Positions 42,343 through 52,709 of a DNA stretch of 64,000 nucleotides are shown here, one piece after another. Location: the NCBI GenBank assembly GCA_902599315.1, contig CACKEY010000001.1:68625-132624 (forward strand). Reading direction: 5' to 3'. The position numbers and the translations under genes are program-made. Numbering within the stretch: the stretch's first letter is position 1; each line of letters begins with the position of its first letter. The notes beneath the pieces were generated by a model, which saw nothing but the letters and a program-made list of their open reading frames with translations, was not told the DNA's origin and made no database searches. The stretch is from an uncultured SAR86 cluster bacterium. Its GTDB lineage: Bacteria; Pseudomonadota; Gammaproteobacteria; Magnimaribacterales; D2472.

Positions 42343-44502
42343 ATGACAAATGAATTGAAAGGTAAAGTTAATTATAGTGTTAATGGCAATATTGCTATTT
42401 TAGAAGTTGATAATCCCCCAGTGAATCCTCTAAGCAGTGGAGTTAGAGCAGGATTGGCAGAATTTATAGAAAAAGCAAATTCTGATGAGTCAGTCAAAGG
42501 CGTTATCCTGACTGGTGCGGGCAGATCTTTTATTGCAGGAGCTGATATTTCTGAATTTGGAAAGAGTTTTGACGGTCCAGACCTAAACTCAGCCCTAAGA
42601 GCGATAGAATTTAGCAAAAAGCCTGTTTTAGCTGCAATTAACGGAACTGCCCTTGGAGGGGGTTTAGAAACTGCTCTTGTATGTAATTATAGAATGGGCA
42701 CAAATAAAGCTATTGTTGGGCTACCCGAAGTAAATCTTGGATTGTTACCTGGAGCTGGTGGTACTCAGAGGCTCCCAAGGCTAGTAGGACCCTCTCAAGC
42801 ATTAAAAATGATGATTTCTGGCACTCCATTGCCTGCTAGAAAAGCTTTAGAACAAGGAATATTGGATGCTATTTCTGAAAATTCTCTCATTGATGACGCT
42901 ATTTCATTCCTTCAAGACAAAATTGACTTAAGCGAGCATCCAAAAGTAAGAGATAAAAATGAGAAATTACTTGAGGCAAGAGGTTCTGAGAATGTTCTTT
43001 CAGAAGCTAAAGCCTTGGCAGCAAAAACAAGAAGAGGACAATTTGCTCCTGGTCAAATAATTGCATGTGTTGAGGCAGCTATTAATGAAGATGATTTTGA
43101 TATCGGGTTAAAAAAAGAATCTGATTATTTTCTTGAGTGCCTAATGAACCCTCAACGAGAAGCTATGATTCATATATTCTTTGGTGAGCGAGCAGCTTCC
43201 AAAATTTCAGATATACCAAAGGATACTTCCTTAATGCCGGTCAATGCTGCAGGAATTGTTGGTTCTGGAACAATGGGAGGAGGAATAGCCATGAACTTAG
43301 CAAATGCAGGTATTCCTGTATTGATTTTAGATCAAGATGAGAAAAATCTTGAAAGAGGTATGGGTGTTATAGAAAAAAATTATCAAATGATGGTAGATCG
43401 AGGAAGAATGTCTCAAGAACAAAAAGAGATGGTAATGGGTTTAATTACTCCTACTCTATCTTATGATGACTTAGCTGAAGTAGATATGGTTGTAGAAGCA
43501 GTTTATGAAAACCTTGAACTCAAACAAGAAATCTTTAAAACTTTAGATTCAGCTACCAAGGATAGTGCGATACTTGCATCTAATACTTCAGGTTTAGATA
43601 TAGATGCACTAGCAGAAGTAACAAATAGGCCTGGAAAAGTAGTAGGTACTCACTTTTTTAGTCCTGCTAATGTTATGAGGCTGCTTGAAGTTGTCAGAGG
43701 AAAAGACTCTTCTGATGAAACAATGGCAACTGTTATGTCTCTTGGAAAGAAAATAGGTAAAGCAGCAGTTGTGTCTCTCAATGCTCCAGGATTTATTGGA
43801 AATAGAATGCTTGCTGGTTATACCTACCAAGCAAATATGCTTCTTCTTGAAGGTGCATTACCCAGTCAAGTTGACAATGCATTGGAATCTTTTGGTATGA
43901 GCATGGGACCATTTAGAATGTTAGATTTAGTTGGTTTAGATTTAGGATGGAGAGCGAGAAAATTGGCTAATATTGAAACACCTCTTGTAAATAAAATATC
44001 AGATGAGCTTTGTGAAAGAGATAGATTTGGTCAAAAAAATTCTAGGGGATTTTATAACTACTCTGAAGGTTCAAGAGCCCCAAATCCTGCTCCAGAAAAT
44101 GAAGAAATCTATAAAGAAATTTCTGAAAAAAATAATATACAAAGAAGAGAAATATCGGATCAAGAAATAGTAGATAGATGTATATTAGCTTTAGTTAACG
44201 AAGGGGCCCGAATCTTAGAAGAGGGAGTTGCACAAAGATCTGGTGACATGGATATTGTGTATATAAATGGTTACGGATTTCCAATTTGGAGAGGTGGTCC
44301 AATGTTCTATGCAAATCAGCTAGGCTTAGAAGAAGTGATAAAGAAAATGGACATATTTTCTGATTTAGATAATGAATTTTGGAAGCCTGCGCCTTTACTT
44401 CAAAAACTAGCGGATCAGTCTGCAACTTTTGGGGAGGCTCCAGCAATTGAAGAAAGGGCAGAACTACTAAGCTTTAAAGAAGCTAATATGGGTGGCGTAT
44501 AG
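42343..44502 (+). CDS. FadB/FadJ-like bifunctional enoyl-CoA hydratase/3-hydroxyacyl-CoA dehydrogenase
   Basis: Fatty-acid beta-oxidation enzyme, 719 residues. The N-terminal crotonase domain (about 1-270) has both catalytic Glu positions (GGGLETAL and LPEVNLGLLPGAGGT). The NAD-binding HAD domain starts at about 300 with GIVGSGTMGGGIA, and the catalytic His lies in GTHFFSP. The C-terminal HAD repeat ends with GYGFPIWRGGPM. The layout is closer to the peroxisomal-type or FadJ-like enzyme than to E. coli FadB. No thiolase gene is adjacent, so the step after it must be encoded elsewhere. Confidence 0.93.
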   Translation: MTNELKGKVNYSVNGNIAILEVDNPPVNPLSSGVRAGLAEFIEKANSDESVKGVILTGAGRSFIAGADISEFGKSFDGPDLNSALRAIEFSKKPVLAAINGTALGGGLETALVCNYRMGTNKAIVGLPEVNLGLLPGAGGTQRLPRLVGPSQALKMMISGTPLPARKALEQGILDAISENSLIDDAISFLQDKIDLSEHPKVRDKNEKLLEARGSENVLSEAKALAAKTRRGQFAPGQIIACVEAAINEDDFDIGLKKESDYFLECLMNPQREAMIHIFFGERAASKISDIPKDTSLMPVNAAGIVGSGTMGGGIAMNLANAGIPVLILDQDEKNLERGMGVIEKNYQMMVDRGRMSQEQKEMVMGLITPTLSYDDLAEVDMVVEAVYENLELKQEIFKTLDSATKDSAILASNTSGLDIDALAEVTNRPGKVVGTHFFSPANVMRLLEVVRGKDSSDETMATVMSLGKKIGKAAVVSLNAPGFIGNRMLAGYTYQANMLLLEGALPSQVDNALESFGMSMGPFRMLDLVGLDLGWRARKLANIETPLVNKISDELCERDRFGQKNSRGFYNYSEGSRAPNPAPENEEIYKEISEKNNIQRREISDQEIVDRCILALVNEGARILEEGVAQRSGDMDIVYINGYGFPIWRGGPMFYANQLGLEEVIKKMDIFSDLDNEFWKPAPLLQKLADQSATFGEAPAIEERAELLSFKEANMGGV

Positions 44503-44508
44503 AATAGG

Positions 44509-45042
44509 CTATAAATATATATTTACAGTCGTTTCCTCTGGAATAAGCTCATAAAGCTCCAAAACATCATGATTTAGCATTCTTATACAACCATGCGAAG
44601 CCTTTTTGCCAATCAAGCCCTCTTCATGAGTACCATGGATGTATATATATCTTTTAAATGAATCAACATTTGTGCCTTTATTAAAACCTTCGCTTAAACC
44701 AGACAACCACATAATTCGTGAAGTAATAAAGTCGTCATCAGAATCAATATCTTTATGAATAATGTTAACTTTTTGAGGAATATGTTCTCGACTAACAAAT
44801 AAATGATATTTATCAACATTAGTCCCAATTTTTGTTTTTACCTCATGCATGCCTAATGGGGTTTTTAATGAGTTTTCTATTTGCCCTTCCCCATAGGCTG
44901 AGCTGGAAACAGGATAACTCCTTATCATTTCTTTATTTTCATATAAATATAATCTTTGTTCAGAAATACTAATATCTATGGAGAAACTTGCAGAAACAGA
45001 AAGTGAGATTAATGATATAAAAATTAATAAAAAATAATGCAT
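44509..45042 (-). CDS. L,D-transpeptidase (YkuD/ErfK family)
   Basis: 177 residues with a signal peptide (about 1-18). The YkuD domain has YIHGTHEEGLIG and SHGCIRM, with catalytic Cys152 and His150. In the periplasm such enzymes cross-link peptidoglycan or attach proteins to it. No LysM or other wall-binding domain is present. Its start overlaps the lnt stop by one base. It is the last gene of the miaB-phoH-ybeY-corC-lnt operon. Confidence 0.92.
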   Translation of the reverse strand: MHYFLLIFISLISLSVSASFSIDISISEQRLYLYENKEMIRSYPVSSSAYGEGQIENSLKTPLGMHEVKTKIGTNVDKYHLFVSREHIPQKVNIIHKDIDSDDDFITSRIMWLSGLSEGFNKGTNVDSFKRYIYIHGTHEEGLIGKKASHGCIRMLNHDVLELYELIPEETTVNIYL

Positions 45043-46517
45043 TAACTTAATCTTAATATAATAATAGATGCGAGAACAAATATTGATAATAAAGGGATAA
45101 TATAATAACCAAATTGATAAAAATATGATGTTTCGTTATTTTTGTGAACTTTTCCAGAGATAGAACTCTTAACTCCCTTAGGCAATAAATTAACAATTGT
45201 TCCTTTATTATCAACAATTGTTGAAATACCATCAGAAGTGCCTCTTACAATCCATTTATTTGCTTCTAGCGCTCTAGCTCTTACTATCTGAAGATGCTGA
45301 TATGGTCCATATGAACTACCAAACCATGTGTCGTTGCTTATATTTACTATAAAATCTGCATTTTTAGTCTCTTCAATAAAACTAAGTGGGAAAGCAACAT
45401 CAAAACATATCATTCCTAGGACCTTAAAACCTTTAACATTAAATAATTCCTGCTTTGACCTACCTTCTGTTATTGAAGACATGGGTAAGTCAAAAAATTC
45501 TATTAAGCCCCTAATAATATTTTCAAAAGGGACATATTCGCCAAAAGGTACAAGATGTCGTTTATAGTAACTTTGATTGGTTCCAAGTAAAGTTAGTGCA
45601 TTAAACAATTTATTATTATTGTATTCCCAAGTTCCTGATAAAATTATTGGAAGGTTGTCTGTTTCACTTAATAACTCTTTCATTTGAGGACTGGAATTTA
45701 GATATGGGAATGGTGATTCAGGCCAAATTATTAAATCTGCATTAGAATGCTTTTCAGATAAATTTAGCAGTGTTTCTTCAATATTCGTTTCTTCATCAGC
45801 CTGAAACTTTTTAAAAGGATCTAATGAAGGCTGAATAATTCCTACTTCAATACTTTTATCAGAATGGTCCGGGTGAAAATTATTTTGTGGAAAGAAAATC
45901 AAAGCAGACAAAATACCTAAAGAAAAATAAATTTTATTTCTAAAAATACAAGACAAAGCTATAAATGCAGATAAAAAATATATAAAAAATGAAGCGCCAT
46001 AAACTCCAATAATTGATATTAAAGGTTGCGCAAAAGTATCAAGAAAAGTTAAGCCAGGTAAAAGCCATGGGAAGCCACCCAATAATATAAATCTTGATAA
46101 TTCTAATATTGTAAGAAAACTAGCAAACGATAAACTTAGAATAAAAATATTTTTGTTTGGTTTAAAAATTTTAATTAGCGAAATAGGGGTGATAAATACC
46201 AATGCGAGCATTATTCCCATTAATAATATTATCAAAATAGATACAATTAAACCGGTCTTTCCATAGAAGTAAATACTTACTATTAACCATCCCGTTCCAG
46301 CTATCCAATAGCCTAAGCCCCAAGCAAGAGATCGCTTAAAAGCTTCAATATAATTAATTGAATTTGCTATTGAATAGATTAGGATTGCGAGACTTAAAAG
46401 AATGACTGCCTTGATATCAAATGGACTGAAGGCAACTACAGAAAGTGCGCCACTTAATGCTAGAAATAAATATTTTATAAAAGAGCTTTTATGAATTTGT
46501 TTTAATGGTGATACCAA
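45042..46517 (-). CDS. lnt: Apolipoprotein N-acyltransferase
   Basis: Inner-membrane enzyme adding the third acyl chain to lipoproteins. 491 residues. The first about 210 residues hold six or more membrane helices, followed by the nitrilase-fold domain. Glu267 in IIWPES has the same number as the catalytic Glu of E. coli, the Lys lies in YYKRHLVPFGEY, and Cys371 in MICFDVAF. The Tyr-Glu after the Cys in E. coli (388-389) is Phe-Asp here. The start overlaps corC by 29 bp; no better start is evident. Confidence 0.93.
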   Translation of the reverse strand: MVSPLKQIHKSSFIKYLFLALSGALSVVAFSPFDIKAVILLSLAILIYSIANSINYIEAFKRSLAWGLGYWIAGTGWLIVSIYFYGKTGLIVSILIILLMGIMLALVFITPISLIKIFKPNKNIFILSLSFASFLTILELSRFILLGGFPWLLPGLTFLDTFAQPLISIIGVYGASFFIYFLSAFIALSCIFRNKIYFSLGILSALIFFPQNNFHPDHSDKSIEVGIIQPSLDPFKKFQADEETNIEETLLNLSEKHSNADLIIWPESPFPYLNSSPQMKELLSETDNLPIILSGTWEYNNNKLFNALTLLGTNQSYYKRHLVPFGEYVPFENIIRGLIEFFDLPMSSITEGRSKQELFNVKGFKVLGMICFDVAFPLSFIEETKNADFIVNISNDTWFGSSYGPYQHLQIVRARALEANKWIVRGTSDGISTIVDNKGTIVNLLPKGVKSSISGKVHKNNETSYFYQFGYYIIPLLSIFVLASIIILRLS

Positions 46518-47331
46518 TTTTTTTTATCTTTCTTTTATCAGCAGCTGTTACAGCTAAAATCATGTTATCTAAATCAATTTTATCGCCAACCTTTGGTAAG
46601 AATCCCAATTTACTTATAAAAAGTCCAGCCAAAGTTTCTGCATCCATGCCATTAAAACTCTTATTAAATTTTTGCTCAAATTCTGTAAGCTCTAGGGTGG
46701 CATTTGCAATATACTCATATTCGCTTACCTGAATTAAATCTTCCTCCTCCGAGTCATGTTCATCTTCTATTTCACCAACCAGTTCTTCTAAAATATCTTC
46801 AATTGTTACAAGTCCAGAAACTGTTCCATATTCATCTATTACAACAGCCATATGAGATTTATCTTTTTTAAATTCTTCAAGCAATGAATCGGCTTTCTTA
46901 GACTCTGGTACCACTTTGATATCTCTGATCAATGAGAGTAACTTGAAGTCTTTCAAATTTTGATTAATTATTGGAAGCAAATCTTTTGCAAGTAATATAC
47001 CTTGGACTTCATTTTTTGCAGGACCTAAAACAGGATATCTTGAATGACCAGAATTGATTATTCGAGCAATCATATCTAGGGGCTCTTCATCAGGAGCTAA
47101 AATTACCATTTCAACCCTTGGAACCATTATCTCTTTTACAGTAGTATCTCCAAGCCTAATAGCTCTTTCCGCTATAAACTGAGCCTCTTTATCTATCAGC
47201 TTTGCGCTTAAAGCGTCCTCAAGCAAAACGGATACATCATCTAAACTTGAAGGCTTAATTGTAAAAAAGCGCTTAATTTTATTTAAAAGACTCGAAGGAG
47301 GTTGATCTTGATCAGTATCTTGGTTGGTCAT
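46489..47331 (-). CDS. ybeX: CorC/YbeX-family CBS-domain protein
   Basis: 280 residues. Two CBS domains (about 70-190, with IMVPRVEMV, GHSRYPVLG and MAVVIDEYGTVSGLVTIEDI) precede a C-terminal CorC_HlyC domain (EYEYIANATLEL). It lacks the CNNM membrane domain, so it is the cytoplasmic YbeX type, linked to ribosome metabolism or magnesium/cobalt homeostasis. The start overlaps ybeY by 4 bp. Confidence 0.94.
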   Translation of the reverse strand: MTNQDTDQDQPPSSLLNKIKRFFTIKPSSLDDVSVLLEDALSAKLIDKEAQFIAERAIRLGDTTVKEIMVPRVEMVILAPDEEPLDMIARIINSGHSRYPVLGPAKNEVQGILLAKDLLPIINQNLKDFKLLSLIRDIKVVPESKKADSLLEEFKKDKSHMAVVIDEYGTVSGLVTIEDILEELVGEIEDEHDSEEEDLIQVSEYEYIANATLELTEFEQKFNKSFNGMDAETLAGLFISKLGFLPKVGDKIDLDNMILAVTAADKRKIKKIGITIKTNS

Positions 47332-47780
47332 AATTTGTAAGGGTTAGCTATTTTGAAATTCTTTAAATATTTAATTTCTTGAGACTCCATAATACAGGCA
47401 TCTTTATCTTGTTTATGATCAAAGCCTAATAAGTGAAGTATTCCATGAGCTAATAAATGCATCATATGATCCTCTTCGTCTCTATTCAAGTTCTGTGACT
47501 CAGTTTTTATATATGGAATACTCATAGCAATATCCCCAAGTTCACCAGAAATTTCTTGAATTTCCTTGCTTGCTGGAAAGGATAATACATTTGTGTCTGA
47601 ACTTTTATTTCTAAATTCTTTGTTGAGCTTTTTCATTTCAAAGCTAGAAACAAACTTAAGGTTTATATTTAAAATGTCCTCTTTTTGATCTGATAAAACA
47701 TGTTCAGCCATTAAATTTAATTTTTTCTCTAAATCAGCAGAAAGGTCATTAAATTCATGATTAGGAATATTTAATCTCAA
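47328..47780 (-). CDS. ybeY: Endoribonuclease YbeY (16S rRNA maturation)
   Basis: 150 residues. The zinc motif H-x3-H-x5-H is in HLLAHGILHLLGFDH, and NVLSFP and GDIAMS are conserved. YbeY processes the 16S rRNA 3' end and takes part in ribosome quality control. Lies between phoH (5-bp gap) and ybeX (4-bp overlap), the standard order. Confidence 0.96.
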   Translation of the reverse strand: MRLNIPNHEFNDLSADLEKKLNLMAEHVLSDQKEDILNINLKFVSSFEMKKLNKEFRNKSSDTNVLSFPASKEIQEISGELGDIAMSIPYIKTESQNLNRDEEDHMMHLLAHGILHLLGFDHKQDKDACIMESQEIKYLKNFKIANPYKL

Positions 47781-47785
47781 TTTTT

Positions 47786-48751
47786 TTATTGGTCAAATTT
47801 GTTGTAAGCATCAACAATCTTTCTAACTAGCGGGTGTCTAACAACATCGCTTGAATTAAAAGTTGTAAATCCAATGTCATCTAATCCATCTAGCACTTTT
47901 AAAACATGAGAAAGTCCAGACTCAATATTTTTTGGCAAATCAATCTGGGTCATATCACCATTAATTACAGCGAAAGAACCAAAGCCCATTCTGGTTAAAA
48001 ACATTTTCATCTGATCAACAGATGTATTTTGGCTTTCATCCATAATTATAAATGCGTTATTTAAAGTTCTTCCTCTAAGATATGCAAGTGGAGCAACTTC
48101 AAGAATCTCTTTTTCAAGCAATCTAACAACCTGCTCGAAACCAAGCATCTCGTATAAAGCATCGTATAGAGGTCTTAAATAAGGATCTACTTTTTGGGAT
48201 AGATCTCCAGGTAAAAACCCAAGCTTTTCACCAGCTTCAACGGCAGGGCGGATAAGTATAATTTTTTTTACATCTTCATTTACAAGCATCTCAACTGCCT
48301 TAGCAACTGCTAAGTATGTTTTTCCTGTACCTGCTGGGCCGACTCCAAAGTTGACCTCATATTCACTCATATTAGATATGTAATTATTTTGATTATTTCC
48401 TCTTGATTTAATAATTTTTTTTGGTGTTTTAATGGTTTGATCTATCGCACCATCGGATATGACATCGGGATTTAGATCTGCGTTTTTATTAATCACCATC
48501 TGTATTTGCTCCTTGGAAAGTTCACTTCCATTTGATGTTGATAGGTATAGATCTTTAATTGCATTTGATGCTTTTTTAGTATTTTCTTCTTCTCCTGAAA
48601 TACTAATTTTATTGCCATTTTGAAATATTTTAACCTCAAAATTTTTTTCAACTATTTTAAGATTTTCATTTAACTCGCCAACAAATCTAATTAAGACGTC
48701 GGCATCATTCGGGTTAAGTTCTAAGCTAGCAGAGGTAAGATCTTTTGACAT
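47786..48751 (-). CDS. ybeZ: PhoH-like ATPase (YbeZ)
   Basis: 321 residues. KH-like N-terminal region (about 1-100), then Walker A GPAGTGKTYLA near residue 137 and FIIMDESQN as Walker B, with the PhoH signature IRPAVEAGEKLGFLPGD. Thought to act as an RNA helicase or ATPase with YbeY. Its start shares one base with the miaB stop. Confidence 0.95.
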   Translation of the reverse strand: MSKDLTSASLELNPNDADVLIRFVGELNENLKIVEKNFEVKIFQNGNKISISGEEENTKKASNAIKDLYLSTSNGSELSKEQIQMVINKNADLNPDVISDGAIDQTIKTPKKIIKSRGNNQNNYISNMSEYEVNFGVGPAGTGKTYLAVAKAVEMLVNEDVKKIILIRPAVEAGEKLGFLPGDLSQKVDPYLRPLYDALYEMLGFEQVVRLLEKEILEVAPLAYLRGRTLNNAFIIMDESQNTSVDQMKMFLTRMGFGSFAVINGDMTQIDLPKNIESGLSHVLKVLDGLDDIGFTTFNSSDVVRHPLVRKIVDAYNKFDQ

Positions 48752-50076
48752 TAATTTTCGAGACTGCCTCTAAGGCTATTAGTTAGAGCCTCTTGAATTT
48801 GAATATTTTTAAAGCGACCTACCAAATCTAATTGATTTGATTGAAAATTTACAATTCTGTTACAAATAGTTCTTCCCTGTAGTTGGCCAGGATCTCTCCT
48901 CGATTGACCATAAATCAAGCATCTCTGAGAGGTTCCTACTTTTTTACGACTGTAACCAAAGGATAATTGATTAAGCCGTGATTGCAATATGTTTAAACGT
49001 TCTTTTTTTTCTTCTGAAGATACATCATCTGTCATTTCAGATGCTGAAGTATTGGGCCTAGGACTATAAATGAAACTATATGACTCATCAAATTTTACTT
49101 CATTAATAATATTAATTGTTTGCTGGAAATCATCATTTGTTTCACCTGGAAATCCAACGATAAAATCAGAAGAAAAACTCATATCTGGTCTGATAATTCT
49201 AATTTTTTCTATAAGTGATAAGTACTTTTCTGCATTATATCGCCGCCTCATTAATTTTAAGATTTTATCCGAGCCGCTTTGAACAGGAAGATGAACATGG
49301 CTAACTAACTCAGGCACCTTATCATATGCTTCTACAAGGTCATCTTTAAATTCATGAGGATGGCTTGTTGTAAAACGAATCCTTTCAATATTTTCAATTT
49401 TTGATGCCAATTCAATTAACACTGCCAACGACGACTTTTCTCCTCTAAAAGTTCCTTTAAAGTTATTTACATTTTGTCCTAAAAAATTTATCTCTCTAGT
49501 TCCATTCTCAGCCAAAATAGATACTTCATTTAAGATATCCTCAATGGTCCTTGACACTTCATGGCCTCTAGTTTTGGGGACCACACAAAATGAACAATAT
49601 TTATTGCAACCTTCAGCAATGGAAACAAAAGCGGAAGGCTCTCCTTTGCCCTCTATTGGTAAATGATTAAATTTTTCTAACTTCGGAAAGGAAATATCTA
49701 TCTGATTAACACTTGTTTTTATATTGCTGTTATATAAGTCAGGAAGTTTATGCAAAGTCTGCGGGCCAAACACTATATCTACCGCTGGCGCTCTTTTAAT
49801 AATTTCTTTTCCTTCTTGAGAAGCAACGCAACCACCAATAGCAATTTTTAAATCAGGCTTGTCTTCCTTTATCTTTCTCCACCTTCCAATCTGATGAAAA
49901 ACTTTTTCTTGAGCTTTTTCTCTAATAGAACATGTATTTAATATCAATAAATCAGCCTCATCTTCATTTTTAGCTAATTCAAAACCTTCTTTTTCTTTTA
50001 AAAGATCAACCATTTTTGCAGAATCATATTCATTCATCTGACAGCCATGAGTTTTTATATATAATTTTTTTTTCAT
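48751..50076 (-). CDS. miaB: tRNA-2-methylthio-N6-dimethylallyladenosine synthase
   Basis: Radical-SAM methylthiotransferase acting on A37 of tRNAs. 441 residues. The auxiliary-cluster cysteines are Cys12, Cys48 and Cys82, and the radical-SAM cysteines Cys156, Cys160 and Cys163 lie in [10 protein letters not shown]-terminal TRAM domain follows. It is the first gene of the operon and divergent from the DUF1820 gene by 57 bp, as in Pseudomonas. Confidence 0.97.
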   Translation of the reverse strand: MKKKLYIKTHGCQMNEYDSAKMVDLLKEKEGFELAKNEDEADLLILNTCSIREKAQEKVFHQIGRWRKIKEDKPDLKIAIGGCVASQEGKEIIKRAPAVDIVFGPQTLHKLPDLYNSNIKTSVNQIDISFPKLEKFNHLPIEGKGEPSAFVSIAEGCNKYCSFCVVPKTRGHEVSRTIEDILNEVSILAENGTREINFLGQNVNNFKGTFRGEKSSLAVLIELASKIENIERIRFTTSHPHEFKDDLVEAYDKVPELVSHVHLPVQSGSDKILKLMRRRYNAEKYLSLIEKIRIIRPDMSFSSDFIVGFPGETNDDFQQTINIINEVKFDESYSFIYSPRPNTSASEMTDDVSSEEKKERLNILQSRLNQLSFGYSRKKVGTSQRCLIYGQSRRDPGQLQGRTICNRIVNFQSNQLDLVGRFKNIQIQEALTNSLRGSLEN

Positions 50077-50133
50077 AATTAAATTATTTATTAAAATCTT
50101 TTATTATCAAATTTTGTTCCCATATAATTAGTC

Positions 50134-50454
50134 ATGGCTAAAAAGAAGACATACAAAATAATTTTCATGCAACTTGGTGAAATATATGAAATTTTTGCAA
50201 AACAAATATATCAAAGTGACATGTATGGCTTCATAGAGGTTGAAGAGTATATATTCAAACAAAATAAACAGCTAGTAGTTGATCCAACATCTGAAAAATT
50301 AGAAAAAGAATTCAAGTCAGTTGAAAGATCTTACATACCAATTAATTCAGTTATCCGTATAGATGAAGTAGTCGAATCTGGAGAAGCTAAGATTAAGCAG
50401 CCTAAAAGTCAGATTGCTCCCACTCCTATAAATATTCATCCTGCAAATAAGTAA
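50134..50454 (+). CDS. DUF1820 family protein
   Basis: 106 residues. The segment YKIIFMQLGEIYEIFAK, followed by GFIEVEEYIF and RSYIPINSVIRIDEV, matches DUF1820, a small protein found beside miaB in many gammaproteobacteria. The tail is Lys/Pro-rich. Function unknown. The conserved link to miaB suggests an RNA-related role, by inference. Confidence 0.88.
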   Translation: MAKKKTYKIIFMQLGEIYEIFAKQIYQSDMYGFIEVEEYIFKQNKQLVVDPTSEKLEKEFKSVERSYIPINSVIRIDEVVESGEAKIKQPKSQIAPTPINIHPANK

Positions 50455-50520
50455 GACTAGAATTCATATTCTTTACAATTTCGTTATTCATTTGTTTTAA
50501 AGAGTTGCTAAAATCTTTAT

Positions 50521-52116
50521 ATGAGGAGAAGGCAGGCTATAAAAATATCATCTCTTGGTGCCATTGGCTTTAGCGCATCTATAAATACAGGCTGCTCAAA
50601 TAATGCATTTTCATTTGATCATGGTGTTGCCAGCGGAGATCCCACTCATGAAAGAGTAATTTTGTGGACAAGAGTCACTCCAAAAAAAGTAGGCCCAATC
50701 GAAGTAGTTCTTGAAATATCTGAAAAAGAAGACTTTTCTAAAGTAGTTTTTAAAAAGAAATTAAATACCTCATCATTAGCTGACTATACGATTAAATATG
50801 ATTTTAAAGCTAGCAAGTATTGCAAAAGTCATCAAGGTTTTTTTTATAGATTTAAAGCCGGAAATGTTTTTTCAGAAGTAGGAAAATCAAGAACATTCTC
50901 AGCCGAAACACAGTCAGTAAAAATTGGTATTTTTAGTTGTAGCAATTTTCCTGCAGGATATTTTAATGTTTATGAAGCAGCAGCAAAAGACAATCTTGAT
51001 TTATGGTTGCACCTTGGTGATTATTTGTATGAATATCCAATGGGTGGATATGCAACTAATGTTGCCGAAAAACTTGGAAGGACTCCAGTCCCTCCTCATG
51101 AGATGATTAGCCTTAGTGATTACAGGCAAAGGCATGCTCAATACAAAACAGATCATGGCTCCAAAGAGCTGCATAAAAATGCTCCACTCGTAGCGGTTTG
51201 GGACGATCATGAATTTACAAATGATACATGGAAAAAAGGCGCTGAAAATCATTCAATAGATGGGTCTGAAGGAGATTTTTTTGCAAGGAGATCAGCAGCT
51301 ATAAAGGCTTATTTTGAGTGGATGCCAATCAGAGAACAAGAAAGCAAAAGAAAAATATTTAGAGAATTTAAAATAGGTAATATATTGCATTTACTTATGC
51401 TCGATACCCGTCAATACGGTCGTGATAAGCAAATTCAACCTCTAGAATACTTGACTAAGTCTGGATTTAATCAAGCTAAATTTTATAATGATTTAAATGA
51501 TATAAATCGAAACTTATTAGGACCCAGTCAAATTTCTTGGATTGAAAATGCGATATCTAAGTCAAATGCAAAATGGACTATCTTTGGTCAGCAGGTTCTC
51601 ATGACCAAATTGAAGTTTCCAGACATTTCCAATGCATTAGAAGGAATATCAGATCAGCTAAAGCCATATATTCAGCTAATAAAGTTAGGACTCCCATCAA
51701 ATCTTGACGCTTGGGATGGATATCCAAAAGAGAGAGAAAGGCTATACAAAATTATGCAAAGATCTGGCAAGAAATTTATTAGCTTAGCGGGGGATACTCA
51801 TAATGCATGGCTATCCCAGCTCTTTGACGAAACAGGCAATAAGGTTGGTATAGAAATTGCGACTGCTTCTGTGACCTCGCCAGGCCTTACTGATTATGTC
51901 CCAATTGAGGCAAAAATTTTCGAGAATTCTATTATTAAAAAAAATAATGAACTGCTGTGGATGGATGCTTCAAGCAGAGGATTTACCTCTATTAAAATAA
52001 ATAAAAATGAAATAGTGGCTAAATATAATTTCATCAAAACTATCTATGAAAAAAACTCTTCAATTAAAAAATTTAAGAAATTTAAGATTTCAAAAAATTA
52101 CGAAATAAAAGCTTAG
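50521..52116 (+). CDS. phoD: PhoD-family alkaline phosphatase/phosphodiesterase, Tat-exported
   Basis: 531 residues. The N terminus MRRRQAIKISSLGAIGFSAS is a twin-arginine signal. The PhoD domain begins with FDHGVASGDPTHERVILWTRV. Metal motifs HLGDYLYEY, VWDDHEFTND and AGDTHNAW are intact. PhoD enzymes hydrolyse phosphomonoesters and phosphodiesters in phosphate-poor water. TatABC is encoded about 4 kb downstream. No Pho box was recognised in the 66-bp spacer before it. Confidence 0.92.
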   Translation: MRRRQAIKISSLGAIGFSASINTGCSNNAFSFDHGVASGDPTHERVILWTRVTPKKVGPIEVVLEISEKEDFSKVVFKKKLNTSSLADYTIKYDFKASKYCKSHQGFFYRFKAGNVFSEVGKSRTFSAETQSVKIGIFSCSNFPAGYFNVYEAAAKDNLDLWLHLGDYLYEYPMGGYATNVAEKLGRTPVPPHEMISLSDYRQRHAQYKTDHGSKELHKNAPLVAVWDDHEFTNDTWKKGAENHSIDGSEGDFFARRSAAIKAYFEWMPIREQESKRKIFREFKIGNILHLLMLDTRQYGRDKQIQPLEYLTKSGFNQAKFYNDLNDINRNLLGPSQISWIENAISKSNAKWTIFGQQVLMTKLKFPDISNALEGISDQLKPYIQLIKLGLPSNLDAWDGYPKERERLYKIMQRSGKKFISLAGDTHNAWLSQLFDETGNKVGIEIATASVTSPGLTDYVPIEAKIFENSIIKKNNELLWMDASSRGFTSIKINKNEIVAKYNFIKTIYEKNSSIKKFKKFKISKNYEIKA

Positions 52117-52121
52117 TTAAT

Positions 52122-52667
52122 TCAATCAAAAAGCATTTGTTTATAAAGTTTTAATTCATTGATTGATTCTTTGATATCATCTTTTGCTCTATGAGAGCCT
52201 TTTTTTTCATAGGTTTGTGCGTCATTCATCCACCTCGAAATTAGTTCTTTGACTGATGAAACATCTACATGTCTGTAGTGGAAGTAAGATTCCAAATCTG
52301 GCATATACTTTGCTAAAAATCTTCTGTCATGAGAAACAGTATTTCCACACATTGGAGATTTTTTATTTCCTACATACTTAGAAATAAATTCTAGAGTTTC
52401 TATTTCTGCAGATTGTTCAGTAACGCTGCTCTCTAGAACTGATTTAATTAGCCCAGAATTTCCATGCTGCTTGGTGTTCCATGCATCCATTTTATTCATC
52501 AGTTCTTTAGGCTGATTGATGACTAGATTGGGACCCTCTGCAACAATGGTAAGATTACTATCTGTAATTATGGTGGCAATTTCAATAATCCTCTCTTTTT
52601 CAGGATCTAATCCTGTCATCTCTAGATCGATCCATACTAGGTTTTGATTTGATTTTTGAGTAGTCAT
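52122..52667 (-). CDS. orn: Oligoribonuclease
   Basis: 3'-5' exonuclease that clears 2-5 nt RNAs, including pGpG. 181 residues. DEDDh residues are visible: Asp14 and Glu16 in WIDLEMTGLDP, an Asp in SHDRRFL, and His/Asp in HRAKDDIKES. Divergent from rsgA as in E. coli. Confidence 0.97.
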   Translation of the reverse strand: MTTQKSNQNLVWIDLEMTGLDPEKERIIEIATIITDSNLTIVAEGPNLVINQPKELMNKMDAWNTKQHGNSGLIKSVLESSVTEQSAEIETLEFISKYVGNKKSPMCGNTVSHDRRFLAKYMPDLESYFHYRHVDVSSVKELISRWMNDAQTYEKKGSHRAKDDIKESINELKLYKQMLFD

Positions 52668-52709
52668 AAATGTTGTTAATTTTTAACTATAGTGTATTTT
52701 GAGCCCAAG

